From Microcaldota archaeon (GTDB lineage Archaea > Micrarchaeota > Micrarchaeia > Anstonellales > Anstonellaceae), in assembly GCA_026396415.1 (NCBI GenBank), contig JAPLWX010000026.1, positions 1 to 32,997 on the forward strand: DNA of 32,997 bases, read 5' to 3'. The translations under genes and the position numbers were made by a program. Below, piece by piece: positions 12,321-20,273 of this stretch (its first letter is position 1; each line of letters opens with the position of its first letter). Under the pieces are notes generated by a model. The model was given only the letters and a program-made list of their open reading frames with translations, had not been told where the DNA came from and searched no databases.

Positions 12321-13271
12321 CTAATCCAGCCAGCCAAATAAGTTTTTAAATCGCGAGAAAAATGGATGCTTCCCGGGAACTTTTTGAGATGGATGCGGGG
12401 CAGGGGATAAGCCAGGCATGAAAACTGTCTGGCTTGAAGGCTGGACTATAGAGCCATCAGCTGCCGACTTGTTCTGGGCTGAAACCCCAGCGGGAAAAAT
12501 TTCGTCAGTTACTGCGAGGATTGAAGTGAAGCCCGTTTCATCCGTTGGAAAGACTTGCTCGACGTTGTTTATATAGGTCTTGGGCACCAGAGAATATCTG
12601 ACGATGGAATCGTTGATGACAATGAGCGGGCGCTTGGCAAATAAGCCATCGGCACTATATTCCAGACCCCACGCTGACACCAGTGTTATTGCATCTTTGT
12701 GCGCGTTTGGCACTTCCCAGATATCTGCGCATACGCGATATTCCAATGTTAGCCCATTTGGAGTCGTGAGCGTGCAATAAGATTCATTGACATCTGCGAG
12801 CTTTTTCCCGTTTTTGGCCTTTTCCATGTGAATATCGTATGGACTTGGCACTGCTGCATTTACATTTTGATTTTTAAAACGGGCAAAATCATTGTCAAGG
12901 AATTTTGAGATTTGCTCTATATCGCCATCTGGATTCCTGCGCTTTGGCTGGGAAAGCAGATTTTCCTTTGTGAAAAAGTAGCCCATATTTGAGAGGCTGA
13001 GCCCTTTGCGGACGAATGCGGAAAAGGCTACCGCAATCCACATGTCTGATGGCAACTCCTTTCGGATTGCATCGATTTGCTTGAGAATCACGTTATTGCG
13101 TATATTAAAGCGGTAGCGAAGAGAAGTCTCAGAAGCCAATATTGCAATGGGCAAGCTGCAATCGCCATAGTCCTTGGCGTGCCTGACAGCCTGCATTATT
13201 TCCGAACGCAAGTCTGAAAGCCGCCCGTTCATGAGGGTTAGTGAATATATTTTTAGCAACTCCCGCGTCAT
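12321..13271 (-). CDS. Unknown protein with nitrilase-like arrangement
   Basis: The 316-residue protein is not firmly recognised. Three segments recall the carbon-nitrogen hydrolase fold with its Glu-Lys-Cys triad: LPIAILASETSLRYR (Glu48), FFTKENLLSQPKRR (Lys102 or Lys110) and LEYRVCADIWEVPNAHKDAITLVSAWGLEY (Cys181), followed by a strand plus IVINDS. The residue order is right, but the surrounding sequence is diverged and I may be over-reading it. The last 60 residues are low-complexity, rich in Ser and Pro, and end in a basic/aromatic tail (HPFFSRFKNLFGWLD) that could be a short amphipathic helix. It is transcribed divergently from the JAMM gene and converges on the small membrane protein gene. 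Confidence 0.65.
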   Translation of the reverse strand: MTRELLKIYSLTLMNGRLSDLRSEIMQAVRHAKDYGDCSLPIAILASETSLRYRFNIRNNVILKQIDAIRKELPSDMWIAVAFSAFVRKGLSLSNMGYFFTKENLLSQPKRRNPDGDIEQISKFLDNDFARFKNQNVNAAVPSPYDIHMEKAKNGKKLADVNESYCTLTTPNGLTLEYRVCADIWEVPNAHKDAITLVSAWGLEYSADGLFAKRPLIVINDSIVRYSLVPKTYINNVEQVFPTDETGFTSILAVTDEIFPAGVSAQNKSAADGSIVQPSSQTVFMPGLSPAPHPSQKVPGKHPFFSRFKNLFGWLD

Positions 13272-13299
13272 ATCGACAACCTGTGTTTAATAGTGGTAA

Positions 13300-13321
13300 T
13301 ATATATAGATTGGCTTTTAAA
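13300..13321. promoter_or_regulatory. Divergent promoters for the unknown gene and the JAMM gene
   Basis: TATATATA (13300-13307) lies 26 nt before a start site just upstream of the minus-strand ATG at 13271. TTTTAAA (13315-13321) is centred 26 nt before the plus-strand ATG at 13344, predicting a leaderless mRNA. The two TATA boxes are only about 14 bp apart, so the genes may compete or be co-regulated. Confidence 0.55.
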
Positions 13322-13343
13322 CCTTCCCCCAGCAACCAGCAGC

Positions 13344-13736
13344 ATGGCAATCAAGATACGGAAAAACGCATTCCTCTCCGCGCTTGCTGGCGCGAAGGCG
13401 GCGAATCCCAACGAGTTCATCTGCCTGCTGCGGGGGAAGAGAATGGGGAATGATATTGTGATAGATGACACGCTCATCCCGCCGGGCATAATGACTTCGA
13501 GCACCATGACTTCGTTCTCGGATTGGATGCTTCCGTGGATTGAGGGGCTAGTGGGCACGTTCCACTCGCACCCCGGCGGCAGCGCGCGCCCGTCAAGGCA
13601 GGACGGGTGGCTTTTCTCGCACAAGGGAGGCGTGCATTTCATCGCGGCAGAGCCATTTGGCGCGCGCGACGTTGCGGCTTACCTTGGCGATGGCAGGAAA
13701 GTGCCCTTTGAGGTCATCGATGATGAAAAGGGGTGA
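13344..13736 (+). CDS. JAMM/MPN+ metalloprotease (desampylase-like)
   Basis: The 130-residue single-domain protein has a complete zinc site: Glu24 (NPNEFICLL) and His74-Ser-His76-X7-Ser84-X2-Asp87 (GTFHSHPGGSARPSRQD), an exact JAMM motif. Archaeal relatives remove ubiquitin-like SAMP proteins from targets. Other JAMM proteins act in cysteine or sulfur metabolism, so the substrate is inferred. I chose the ATG at 13344 because the TATA box is exactly 26 nt before it and the conserved N-terminal strand begins there. It lies upstream of the polymerase operon but is separated from rpoH by 189 bp with its own promoter, so it is probably not part of that operon. Confidence 0.88.
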   Translation: MAIKIRKNAFLSALAGAKAANPNEFICLLRGKRMGNDIVIDDTLIPPGIMTSSTMTSFSDWMLPWIEGLVGTFHSHPGGSARPSRQDGWLFSHKGGVHFIAAEPFGARDVAAYLGDGRKVPFEVIDDEKG

Positions 13737-13862
13737 AAGGCTGACGCCCGGGCAGTGGGTTGCCTGGAAAAGCTGAAACAACCAAACTTATACTTTTATA
13801 TAATTTTTGTTGCTTTGCCTTTTTTGCCGCGTATAAACGAATTCCGCAGCGCGCTTGGAATC

Positions 13863-13871
13863 ATTTATAAA
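13863..13871 (+). promoter_or_regulatory. Promoter of the RNA polymerase operon
   Basis: TTTATAAAC predicts a start near 13893 and a leader of about 33 nt before the TTG of rpoH. A second AT-rich box (TTTTATATAA, 13794-13803) further upstream could be an additional promoter. The leader keeps the GGTG Shine-Dalgarno, unlike the leaderless genes elsewhere in the window. Confidence 0.5.
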
Positions 13872-13925
13872 CTTTTCTCCCATAATTAACCGATAACGTG
13901 CTCAACGACTTGGTTAGGTGTTTCC

Positions 13926-14150
13926 TTGGCTGATAAAGATGCTCCATCACACGAAATAATCCCCGAACATAAAGTATTGTCCAAGGATGACGCTGAGAAG
14001 GTGCTATCAGAGTTCCGCGTGTCGCGCCTCCAGATACCGAAAATCCGCGCCAAGGACGCCGCGCTTGCCGGAAAGGGCGCAAAGGCAGGCCAGATTGTTG
14101 TAATTGCGAGGCTTGACGGCTCGCAGTACTACCGGCTTGTGATTGAATAA
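13926..14150 (+). CDS. rpoH: RNA polymerase subunit H
   Basis: This 74-residue protein is the archaeal counterpart of the C-terminal domain of eukaryotic Rpb5. It is recognised by EIIPEHKVLSKDDAEKVL (usual form VPKHxxLsxEEaexlL), then IPKIRAKDAALAGKGAKAGQIVVIAR and the end YYRLVIE. It sits at the jaw that contacts downstream DNA. The start is a TTG preceded by AGGTG five bases upstream; no ATG fits. First gene of the operon, which continues with rpoB'' 73 bp later. Confidence 0.93.
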   Translation: MADKDAPSHEIIPEHKVLSKDDAEKVLSEFRVSRLQIPKIRAKDAALAGKGAKAGQIVVIARLDGSQYYRLVIE

Positions 14151-14223
14151 CGATAACACTTAGCTTAAGGAAGATAGTAAACGCGCACAAGAGAGCAGAA
14201 TAGGGATTGCCAGGGTGTTTCAT

Positions 14224-15693
14224 ATGTCGGGAGAACTATTGACGGCGTATTTTAAGGAGAACAGCCTGGTCAAGCAGCATCTTGACTCCTACAACAAGTT
14301 CATAGACAACGGGCTGCAGACCATTGTGAACCGCGTGGGCATCATCCAGCCCGCCGTCGAGGGCTTTGAGCTGCGCTTCGGGCAGATAAGGATAGAGAAA
14401 CCGAAGATAATCGAGGCTGACGGGGCGCAACGCGCAATCCTCCCCTCCGAGGCCCGCCTGAGGAACCTCACATATGCCGCGCCCATATTCCTTGAAATCG
14501 TGCCTGTCTTCAACGGCGTGGAAAAGACCATGTTTTCCGAGGTCTTCATCGGCGAATTGCCGGTCATGATAAAATCCAGGCTTTGCTACCTCGACAACAT
14601 GAGCGAGGAGGAGCTCATCGCAGCCGGCGAGGACCCCGTAGACCCCGGCGGCTACTTCATAATAAACGGAAGCGAGCGCGCGCTCACCTCGATTGAGGAT
14701 CTCGCGCCGAACAAGATAATGTGCACGCGGGAGAAGGACAACACACTCATCACCGCAAAGGTCTTCTCCACGAGGTTCGGCTTCAGGGCGCGCTCCGTGG
14801 TGGAAAGGACCAACGACGGCGCAATGCGCGTGGTCTTCCCTGCTTCGCCTAAGGACCTGGCATTCACCGCGACGCTTCGCGCGCTTGGGCTTGAGAAGAA
14901 GGAGGACATACTTTCCGTTTTCTCGGATGACAGGAATGTGAAGAACGACGTGCTTCTGAATCTTGAAGTGGACAGCGTGAACAAGGTGAATGACAGGAAG
15001 ACTGCGATTGAATACATCGGAAGGAAGGCCGCGCCCGGGCAGGCAAAGGACTACCAGGAGAAGCGCGCGGAAATCCTGCTTGACACTTACCTATTGCCGC
15101 ACATAGGCAACACGCCGGCAGACAGGATAAGGAAGGCGCGCTACCTCTGCAAGATGGCGGAGCACGCGAGCAAGGTGGCGTACAAGGAAATCCCGCAGGA
15201 CGACAAGGACCACTATGCGAACAAGAGGATAAAGCTCGCCGGGGATCTCATGGAGGACCTGTTCAGGTACGCATTCCAGTTCCTTGTGAAGGACGTTTCC
15301 TACCAGGCGGGTAGGGCAGACTCGCGTGGGCGGCACCTTGCAGTGCAGACATTGGTGCGCCCTGACGCGCTCACGGACAGGATAAGATATTCCATGGCAA
15401 CGGGCAACTGGATAGCCGGGCAGACAGGAGTGTCGCAGCTGCTGGACAGGACGAGCTACCTCTCCACCGTGTCGCACCTGAGGAGGATTATCTCTCCCCT
15501 TTCGCGCAAGCACCCGCACTTCAAGGCGCGCGACTTGCATGGCACGCACTGGGGCAAACTCTGCCCGAACGAGTCCCCCGAAGGACCGTCGTGCGCACTG
15601 GTGAAGAACATGTCGCTTCTCTGCGAGGTATCAATTGGCGAAGACGAAAAGGCAGTGGAAGAGGCAATTGTGAAGCTTGGCGTCAAGCCCTAG
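14224..15693 (+). CDS. rpoB2: RNA polymerase subunit B'' (N-terminal half of B)
   Basis: The 489-residue protein is the lobe/protrusion half of the second-largest subunit. Signatures: DPGGYFIINGSERALTSIEDLAPN, IKSRLCYL, then near the end HPHFKARDLHGTHWGKLCPNESPEGPSCALVKNMSLL, the fork region contacting the active centre. The ATG at 14224 has GGTG six bases before it. A GTG three codons earlier is part of that Shine-Dalgarno and is rejected. B is split into B'' and B' as in methanogens, haloarchaea and Archaeoglobus. The next gene follows within 16 bp. Confidence 0.95.
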   Translation: MSGELLTAYFKENSLVKQHLDSYNKFIDNGLQTIVNRVGIIQPAVEGFELRFGQIRIEKPKIIEADGAQRAILPSEARLRNLTYAAPIFLEIVPVFNGVEKTMFSEVFIGELPVMIKSRLCYLDNMSEEELIAAGEDPVDPGGYFIINGSERALTSIEDLAPNKIMCTREKDNTLITAKVFSTRFGFRARSVVERTNDGAMRVVFPASPKDLAFTATLRALGLEKKEDILSVFSDDRNVKNDVLLNLEVDSVNKVNDRKTAIEYIGRKAAPGQAKDYQEKRAEILLDTYLLPHIGNTPADRIRKARYLCKMAEHASKVAYKEIPQDDKDHYANKRIKLAGDLMEDLFRYAFQFLVKDVSYQAGRADSRGRHLAVQTLVRPDALTDRIRYSMATGNWIAGQTGVSQLLDRTSYLSTVSHLRRIISPLSRKHPHFKARDLHGTHWGKLCPNESPEGPSCALVKNMSLLCEVSIGEDEKAVEEAIVKLGVKP

Positions 15694-15709
15694 GCACATG
15701 GTGATATTT

Positions 15710-17578
15710 GTGAAACGCAAAAAAATCAGGAGGAAGAAGCAGATTCCGGTAGGGCAGTCGGGAAAGACCAGCGTCTACCTTAACGGAAGGCTGATTGGCT
15801 TCCATGAGAGCGGGAAAATGCTCATATCGGAGCTTCGGAGCAAGAGGAGGAGCGGAAGCTTGTCGCCCCAGGTCAATTTCCACTACAACCAGAAGACCGA
15901 GGACCTGTTCATCAACGGCGACCAGGGAAGGGCGCGCCGCCCCTATATCGTGGTGGAGAGCGGGCAGCCCCGCCTCACGCCAGTCCTTCTTGACCAGCTA
16001 ACAAAAGGCGAAATCACCTGGGGAAGCCTGGTGAAGCTCGGCGTCATTGAATACCTGGATGCAGAGGAGGAGGAAACCGCGTACGTGGCGCTTAAGGCTG
16101 AGGACATCACGCCCGAGCACACGCACCTGGAGCTCTCCCCGTCCTCGATATTCGGTGTGACCGTGTCGGTCCTCCCGTTCCCCGAGTACAACTCTTCGCC
16201 GAGGATTACAATGGCGTGCGCCATGGCAAAGCAGTCGCTGGGCACATACACGGTCAACTTCAACATGAGGAACGACTCGCGAGGGCATATACTATACTAT
16301 CCGCAGCAGCCGCTTGCCCAGACAAAGGCGTATGGCCTGCTGGGATTTGCGGAGCGCGCGGCAGGGCAGAACTTCGTGGTGGCTGTCACAAGCTCGTACG
16401 GCTACAACATCGGCGACGCGGTGGTCATGAACCGGAACGCGGTGGACCGCGGGCTTGGCCGCTCGGTGTTCTACAAGACGCATGACAGCGAGGAGCGCCG
16501 CTACCCAGGAGGGCAGCGCGACAAGTTTGAAATCCCCGCGGCAACCACGTCGGGCTACCGCGAGGAGTCGGCTTACCGCTTCCTCGGCGAGGACGGCATA
16601 ATCTCGCCGGAGTGCGAGGCAGGCTCAAGGGACGTGCTGGTGGGCAAGACTTCGCCGCCCAGGTTCCTTGAGGAAATCACGGTTTTCGGAGTCACTGAGG
16701 AAAAGAAGAGGGAGAACTCGCTCACGCTCAAGTCAGGCGAAGGGGGCGTAGTGGACTCCGTCCTTCTCTCAGACTCGCTCGCAGGCACCAGGCTTGTGAA
16801 GGTGAGGATGCGCTCCATCAAGGTACCGGAAGTGGGCGACAAGTTCGCCTCCCGCCACGGGCAGAAGGGAGTCATCGGAATGCTTCGCCCGCAGGAGGAC
16901 ATGCCTTTCACTGCGGATGGCATTGTGCCCGACCTTATCATCAACCCGCACGCCATCCCCTCCCGTATGACAATAGGCCACCTGCTTGAGATGCTGGGAA
17001 GCAAGGCTGCCTGCTACTCGGGCAAGCTCGTGGACGCCACCGCATTCGAGGGCGACAAGGACGAGGACATGAAGAAGATAATGAGGGAGCACGGGCTTGA
17101 GGAGTACGGCGAGGAAACCCTCTACGACGGCTTCACGGGCAAAGCGATAAAGACCAAGATATTCATCGGCGTGATATACTACCAGAAGCTGCATCACCTG
17201 GTGTCAAACAAGATGCACGTGCGCTCGCGCGGGCCTGTGCAGCTGCTCACCCACCAGCCGACGGAAGGCAGGTCAAGGGAAGGAGGCTTGAGGTTCGGGG
17301 AGATGGAGCGCGACTGCCTGATAGGCTATGGAGCGTCCATGCTCATCAAGGAAAGGCTGCTTGACGAGTCCGACAAGACCACGCTGTTCGTATCGTCCAA
17401 GACCGGCGCAATCGCGGTGCAGGACCACACGAAGAACCGCCTGTACGACCCGCTCGACCCGTCGGTTGACGCGAAGGACATCCACGCGGTGGAAATGAGC
17501 TACGCATTCAAGCTGCTGCTCGACGAGATAAAGGCGCTCGGGATTTTCCCGAGGCTGATATTGCGCGACAAGGCTTAG
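15710..17578 (+). CDS. rpoB1: RNA polymerase subunit B' (C-terminal half of B)
   Basis: The 622-residue protein is the catalytic-side half of subunit B. Signatures: GDKFASRHGQKGVIGMLRPQEDMPFTADGIVPDLIINPHAIPSRMTIGHLLEM, and HQPTEGRSREGGLRFGEMERDCLIGYGAS. I chose the GTG at 15710 because GGTG lies exactly six bases before it, matching the other genes of this operon. An ATG at 15698 is in frame but overlaps that site. The C-terminal zinc finger usually present (CxxC...CxxC) is gone: LFVSSKTGAIAV and DPLDPS replace the cysteine knuckles. The subunit is otherwise intact up to SYAFKLLLDEIKALGI. Confidence 0.95.
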   Translation: MKRKKIRRKKQIPVGQSGKTSVYLNGRLIGFHESGKMLISELRSKRRSGSLSPQVNFHYNQKTEDLFINGDQGRARRPYIVVESGQPRLTPVLLDQLTKGEITWGSLVKLGVIEYLDAEEEETAYVALKAEDITPEHTHLELSPSSIFGVTVSVLPFPEYNSSPRITMACAMAKQSLGTYTVNFNMRNDSRGHILYYPQQPLAQTKAYGLLGFAERAAGQNFVVAVTSSYGYNIGDAVVMNRNAVDRGLGRSVFYKTHDSEERRYPGGQRDKFEIPAATTSGYREESAYRFLGEDGIISPECEAGSRDVLVGKTSPPRFLEEITVFGVTEEKKRENSLTLKSGEGGVVDSVLLSDSLAGTRLVKVRMRSIKVPEVGDKFASRHGQKGVIGMLRPQEDMPFTADGIVPDLIINPHAIPSRMTIGHLLEMLGSKAACYSGKLVDATAFEGDKDEDMKKIMREHGLEEYGEETLYDGFTGKAIKTKIFIGVIYYQKLHHLVSNKMHVRSRGPVQLLTHQPTEGRSREGGLRFGEMERDCLIGYGASMLIKERLLDESDKTTLFVSSKTGAIAVQDHTKNRLYDPLDPSVDAKDIHAVEMSYAFKLLLDEIKALGIFPRLILRDKA

Positions 17579-17703
17579 AAAAATTTTATTTTATTGATTA
17601 TGGACGGCGGAAAATGCTTGGCTGAAAAAATGGGATTGATTGCATTTTGGGCTGATGGACGGAATGGATTTGGCCGGATGAATGGAATTGGTTTGGTGTT
17701 CAA

Positions 17704-20256
17704 ATGGTTGTAACAAAAATGGTTGACCGCGTGAAATTCTCCCTCTTCTCGCCGGAGATGATAAGGAGGGCGTCGTCGGTGAAAATCACCGTGCCCGACA
17801 CCTACAACGACGACTCGTACCCCATTGACGGCGGGCTTGTGGACCCCAGGATGGGAGTCATCGACCCGGGCCTGAAGTGCAAGACATGCGGGGGCAAGAT
17901 ACGCTCCTGCCCCGGCCACTTCGCGCACATCGAGCTTGTGCGCCCGGTCATCCACCCGGAGTTTTCCAAGCAGATACTCTTCATCCTCAAGTCGACCTGC
18001 CACTCGTGCAAGAGAATCCTCATATCGGAGGGCGAAATCGAGGAGCTCATGGCGCACATAGACGCCGACATCGAGGAAGAGATGAGGATCAAGGCGAAAA
18101 AAAAGCAGCAGAAGTGCCCGCACTGCCAGGAGAAAATCCCCGAGATAAAGCTCCTCCGCCCCACCACATTCTCAAAGGACGGGGCAATGATGCTCCCCAC
18201 CGAAGTGCGCGACTGGCTCGCCTCTGTCCCGGACAAGGACCTGAGGATGCTGGGCTTCGACCCGCAGTACGCGCGGCCGGAGTGGATGGTGATAACTGCG
18301 CTTCTTGTTCCGCCGGTGTCCGTCCGCCCCTCAATCACGCTTGAGACGGGCGACAGGTCCGAGGACGACCTCACCCACAAGCTAGTGGACATCATGAGGA
18401 TAAACCAGAGGCTGGAGGCGAACATCAACGCAGGCGCGCCCCAGCTCATCATCGAGGACCTGTGGGAGCTCATACAGTACCACGTCACGACGTACTTCAA
18501 CAATGAGACGAGCAACATTCCGCCCGCCAGGCACAGGTCTGGAAGGCCGCTCAAGACGCTGTCACAGAGGCTGAAGGGCAAGGAGGGGAGGTTCAGGTAC
18601 AACCTGTCTGGCAAGCGTGTCAACTTCTCCGCCCGCACAGTGATATCTCCCGACCCGAACATCTCGATTTCAGAGGTGGGCGTGCCGCAGGAGGTCGCCG
18701 AGGAGATGACCATCCCCGTCCGCGTGACCTCTTGGAACATAGAGGACTGCAAGAAATACATCATGTCCGACGCGTACCCGCGCGCGGAATACGTGGTGAG
18801 GACGGACAACAAGAGGATACGCGTCACGGCGACTGCGCGCGACGAAATACTTACCGCATTCGGCGCAGGCTATGTGATAGAGCGCCAGCTCATAAACGGG
18901 GACACCGTGCTGTTCAACAGGCAGCCGTCGCTTCACAGGATGTCGATAATGTGCCACGCGGTGCGCGTGCTTCCCGGAAGGACGTTCAGGCTGAACCCGG
19001 TCGTCTGCCCGCCATACAACGCAGACTTCGACGGCGACGAGATGAACATGCACGTCATACAGAGCGAGGAGGCGAGAGTGGAGGCAGAGACGCTCATGAA
19101 GGTGCACCACCAGATAATCTCGCCCAGGCACGGCCATGCAATCATCAAGCCGCAGGAGGACTATGTGTCGGGAGCGTATTATTTCACGCGCCACGACACG
19201 GAATTCGAGAGGGACGAGGCATGCCACCTGCTTGCCATGGCGGGGATTTCGCGCCTGCCGAAGCCCGACTGCGGCGATAAATACTCGGGCAAGCTCATAC
19301 TTTCCATGCTGTTCCCCAAGGAGCTGAACATCAGGGTAAGGTCCAAGCTCTGCAGGACAAAGGACCCCAAGGACGACCCGGACGCCATGGTGGTCGTGAA
19401 GAACGGCATACTTGTATCAGGAGCGCTCGAGTCCAGGTCGTACGAGAACGAGATATTGGAGCAGATTTTCCACTCGAGGGGGCCGGAGGCGGCGCGCGAC
19501 TTCGTGGACCAATCCACGCACATGCTTCTCGACGTGATAACCGGGCACGGGCTTTCGGTGTCGCTTAGGAACTACACGCTTCTCCCAGAGCACCAGAAGG
19601 AGCTTCTGGAGCAGCAGAACAGCATGAAGCGCGAAGTCGAGGCGGCGATAGTGCAGTACAAGAACAAGACGCTGGAGCGCTCGCCTGGGCTTTCGCTCAA
19701 GGAGTCGCTCGAGGAGAAAATCATGCAGATTACCTCGCGCGCAAGGGAGACGACAGGCTTCATAGTCGAGCGCTCGATGGGCTTTGACAACACTGCGCTC
19801 ATCATGGCAAAGATAGGGGCGAGAGGCTCGCTCCTCAATGCCATCCAGATGGCGGCCATGGTCGGGCAGCAGGCAGTGAGGAGCAAGAGGCTCAACCGCG
19901 GCTACCGCGGAAGGACGCTTCCGCACTTCAAGCGCGGCGACCTGGGCGCAGGGGCGAGAGGGTTCGTTTTCGGCTCGTTCAAGACAGGGCTTTCGCCCAC
20001 CGAGTTCTTCCACCACTCCATGGGAGGCCGCGAGTCGCTTGTCAACACCGCCATCAGGACAGCGCGCTCGGGCTACATGCAGCGCAGGCTGATAAACGCG
20101 CTGCAGGACATGATAGTGGTTTCCGACCTGTCGGTGCGCGACAGCAGCGGGTCAATCGTGCAGTTCAGGTACGGCGGGGACGGGCTTGACCCGATGAAGG
20201 CGAATGCCAAGACTGAGGTAATCGAGGAAATAAAGAAAGAGGAGCACGATGCTTAG
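17704..20256 (+). CDS. rpoA1: RNA polymerase subunit A' (largest subunit, N-terminal part)
   Basis: This 850-residue protein bears the catalytic Mg2+-binding motif YNADFDGDEMNMH. N-terminal zinc sites are intact: CKTCGGKIRSCPGHFAHIEL, and CHSCK with CPHCQ. The clamp and rudder regions, and the bridge-helix and trigger-loop-proximal part (SFKTGLSPTEFFHHSMGGRESLVNTAIRTARSGYMQRRLINALQD), are present. It ends soon after IVQFRYGGDGLDPMK. The start ATG is preceded by GGTG five bases upstream. The 125-bp gap before it is AT-rich at its start, then G-rich with repeated GGATGGA-like words, and may be an internal regulatory leader. A'' follows 17 bp later. Confidence 0.96.
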   Translation: MVVTKMVDRVKFSLFSPEMIRRASSVKITVPDTYNDDSYPIDGGLVDPRMGVIDPGLKCKTCGGKIRSCPGHFAHIELVRPVIHPEFSKQILFILKSTCHSCKRILISEGEIEELMAHIDADIEEEMRIKAKKKQQKCPHCQEKIPEIKLLRPTTFSKDGAMMLPTEVRDWLASVPDKDLRMLGFDPQYARPEWMVITALLVPPVSVRPSITLETGDRSEDDLTHKLVDIMRINQRLEANINAGAPQLIIEDLWELIQYHVTTYFNNETSNIPPARHRSGRPLKTLSQRLKGKEGRFRYNLSGKRVNFSARTVISPDPNISISEVGVPQEVAEEMTIPVRVTSWNIEDCKKYIMSDAYPRAEYVVRTDNKRIRVTATARDEILTAFGAGYVIERQLINGDTVLFNRQPSLHRMSIMCHAVRVLPGRTFRLNPVVCPPYNADFDGDEMNMHVIQSEEARVEAETLMKVHHQIISPRHGHAIIKPQEDYVSGAYYFTRHDTEFERDEACHLLAMAGISRLPKPDCGDKYSGKLILSMLFPKELNIRVRSKLCRTKDPKDDPDAMVVVKNGILVSGALESRSYENEILEQIFHSRGPEAARDFVDQSTHMLLDVITGHGLSVSLRNYTLLPEHQKELLEQQNSMKREVEAAIVQYKNKTLERSPGLSLKESLEEKIMQITSRARETTGFIVERSMGFDNTALIMAKIGARGSLLNAIQMAAMVGQQAVRSKRLNRGYRGRTLPHFKRGDLGAGARGFVFGSFKTGLSPTEFFHHSMGGRESLVNTAIRTARSGYMQRRLINALQDMIVVSDLSVRDSSGSIVQFRYGGDGLDPMKANAKTEVIEEIKKEEHDA

Positions 20257-20273
20257 TTATATAGGTGTTTACG

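Noticed and set aside
15677-15709. Upstream TTG or ATG starts for rpoB'
   Set aside because: The TTG overlaps rpoB'' and the ATG overlaps the GGTGAT Shine-Dalgarno, which is spaced correctly only for the GTG at 15710.
17579-17703. Small gene or RNA between rpoB' and rpoA'
   Set aside because: No frame with a credible start or composition, and no box motifs. It is treated as leader sequence.
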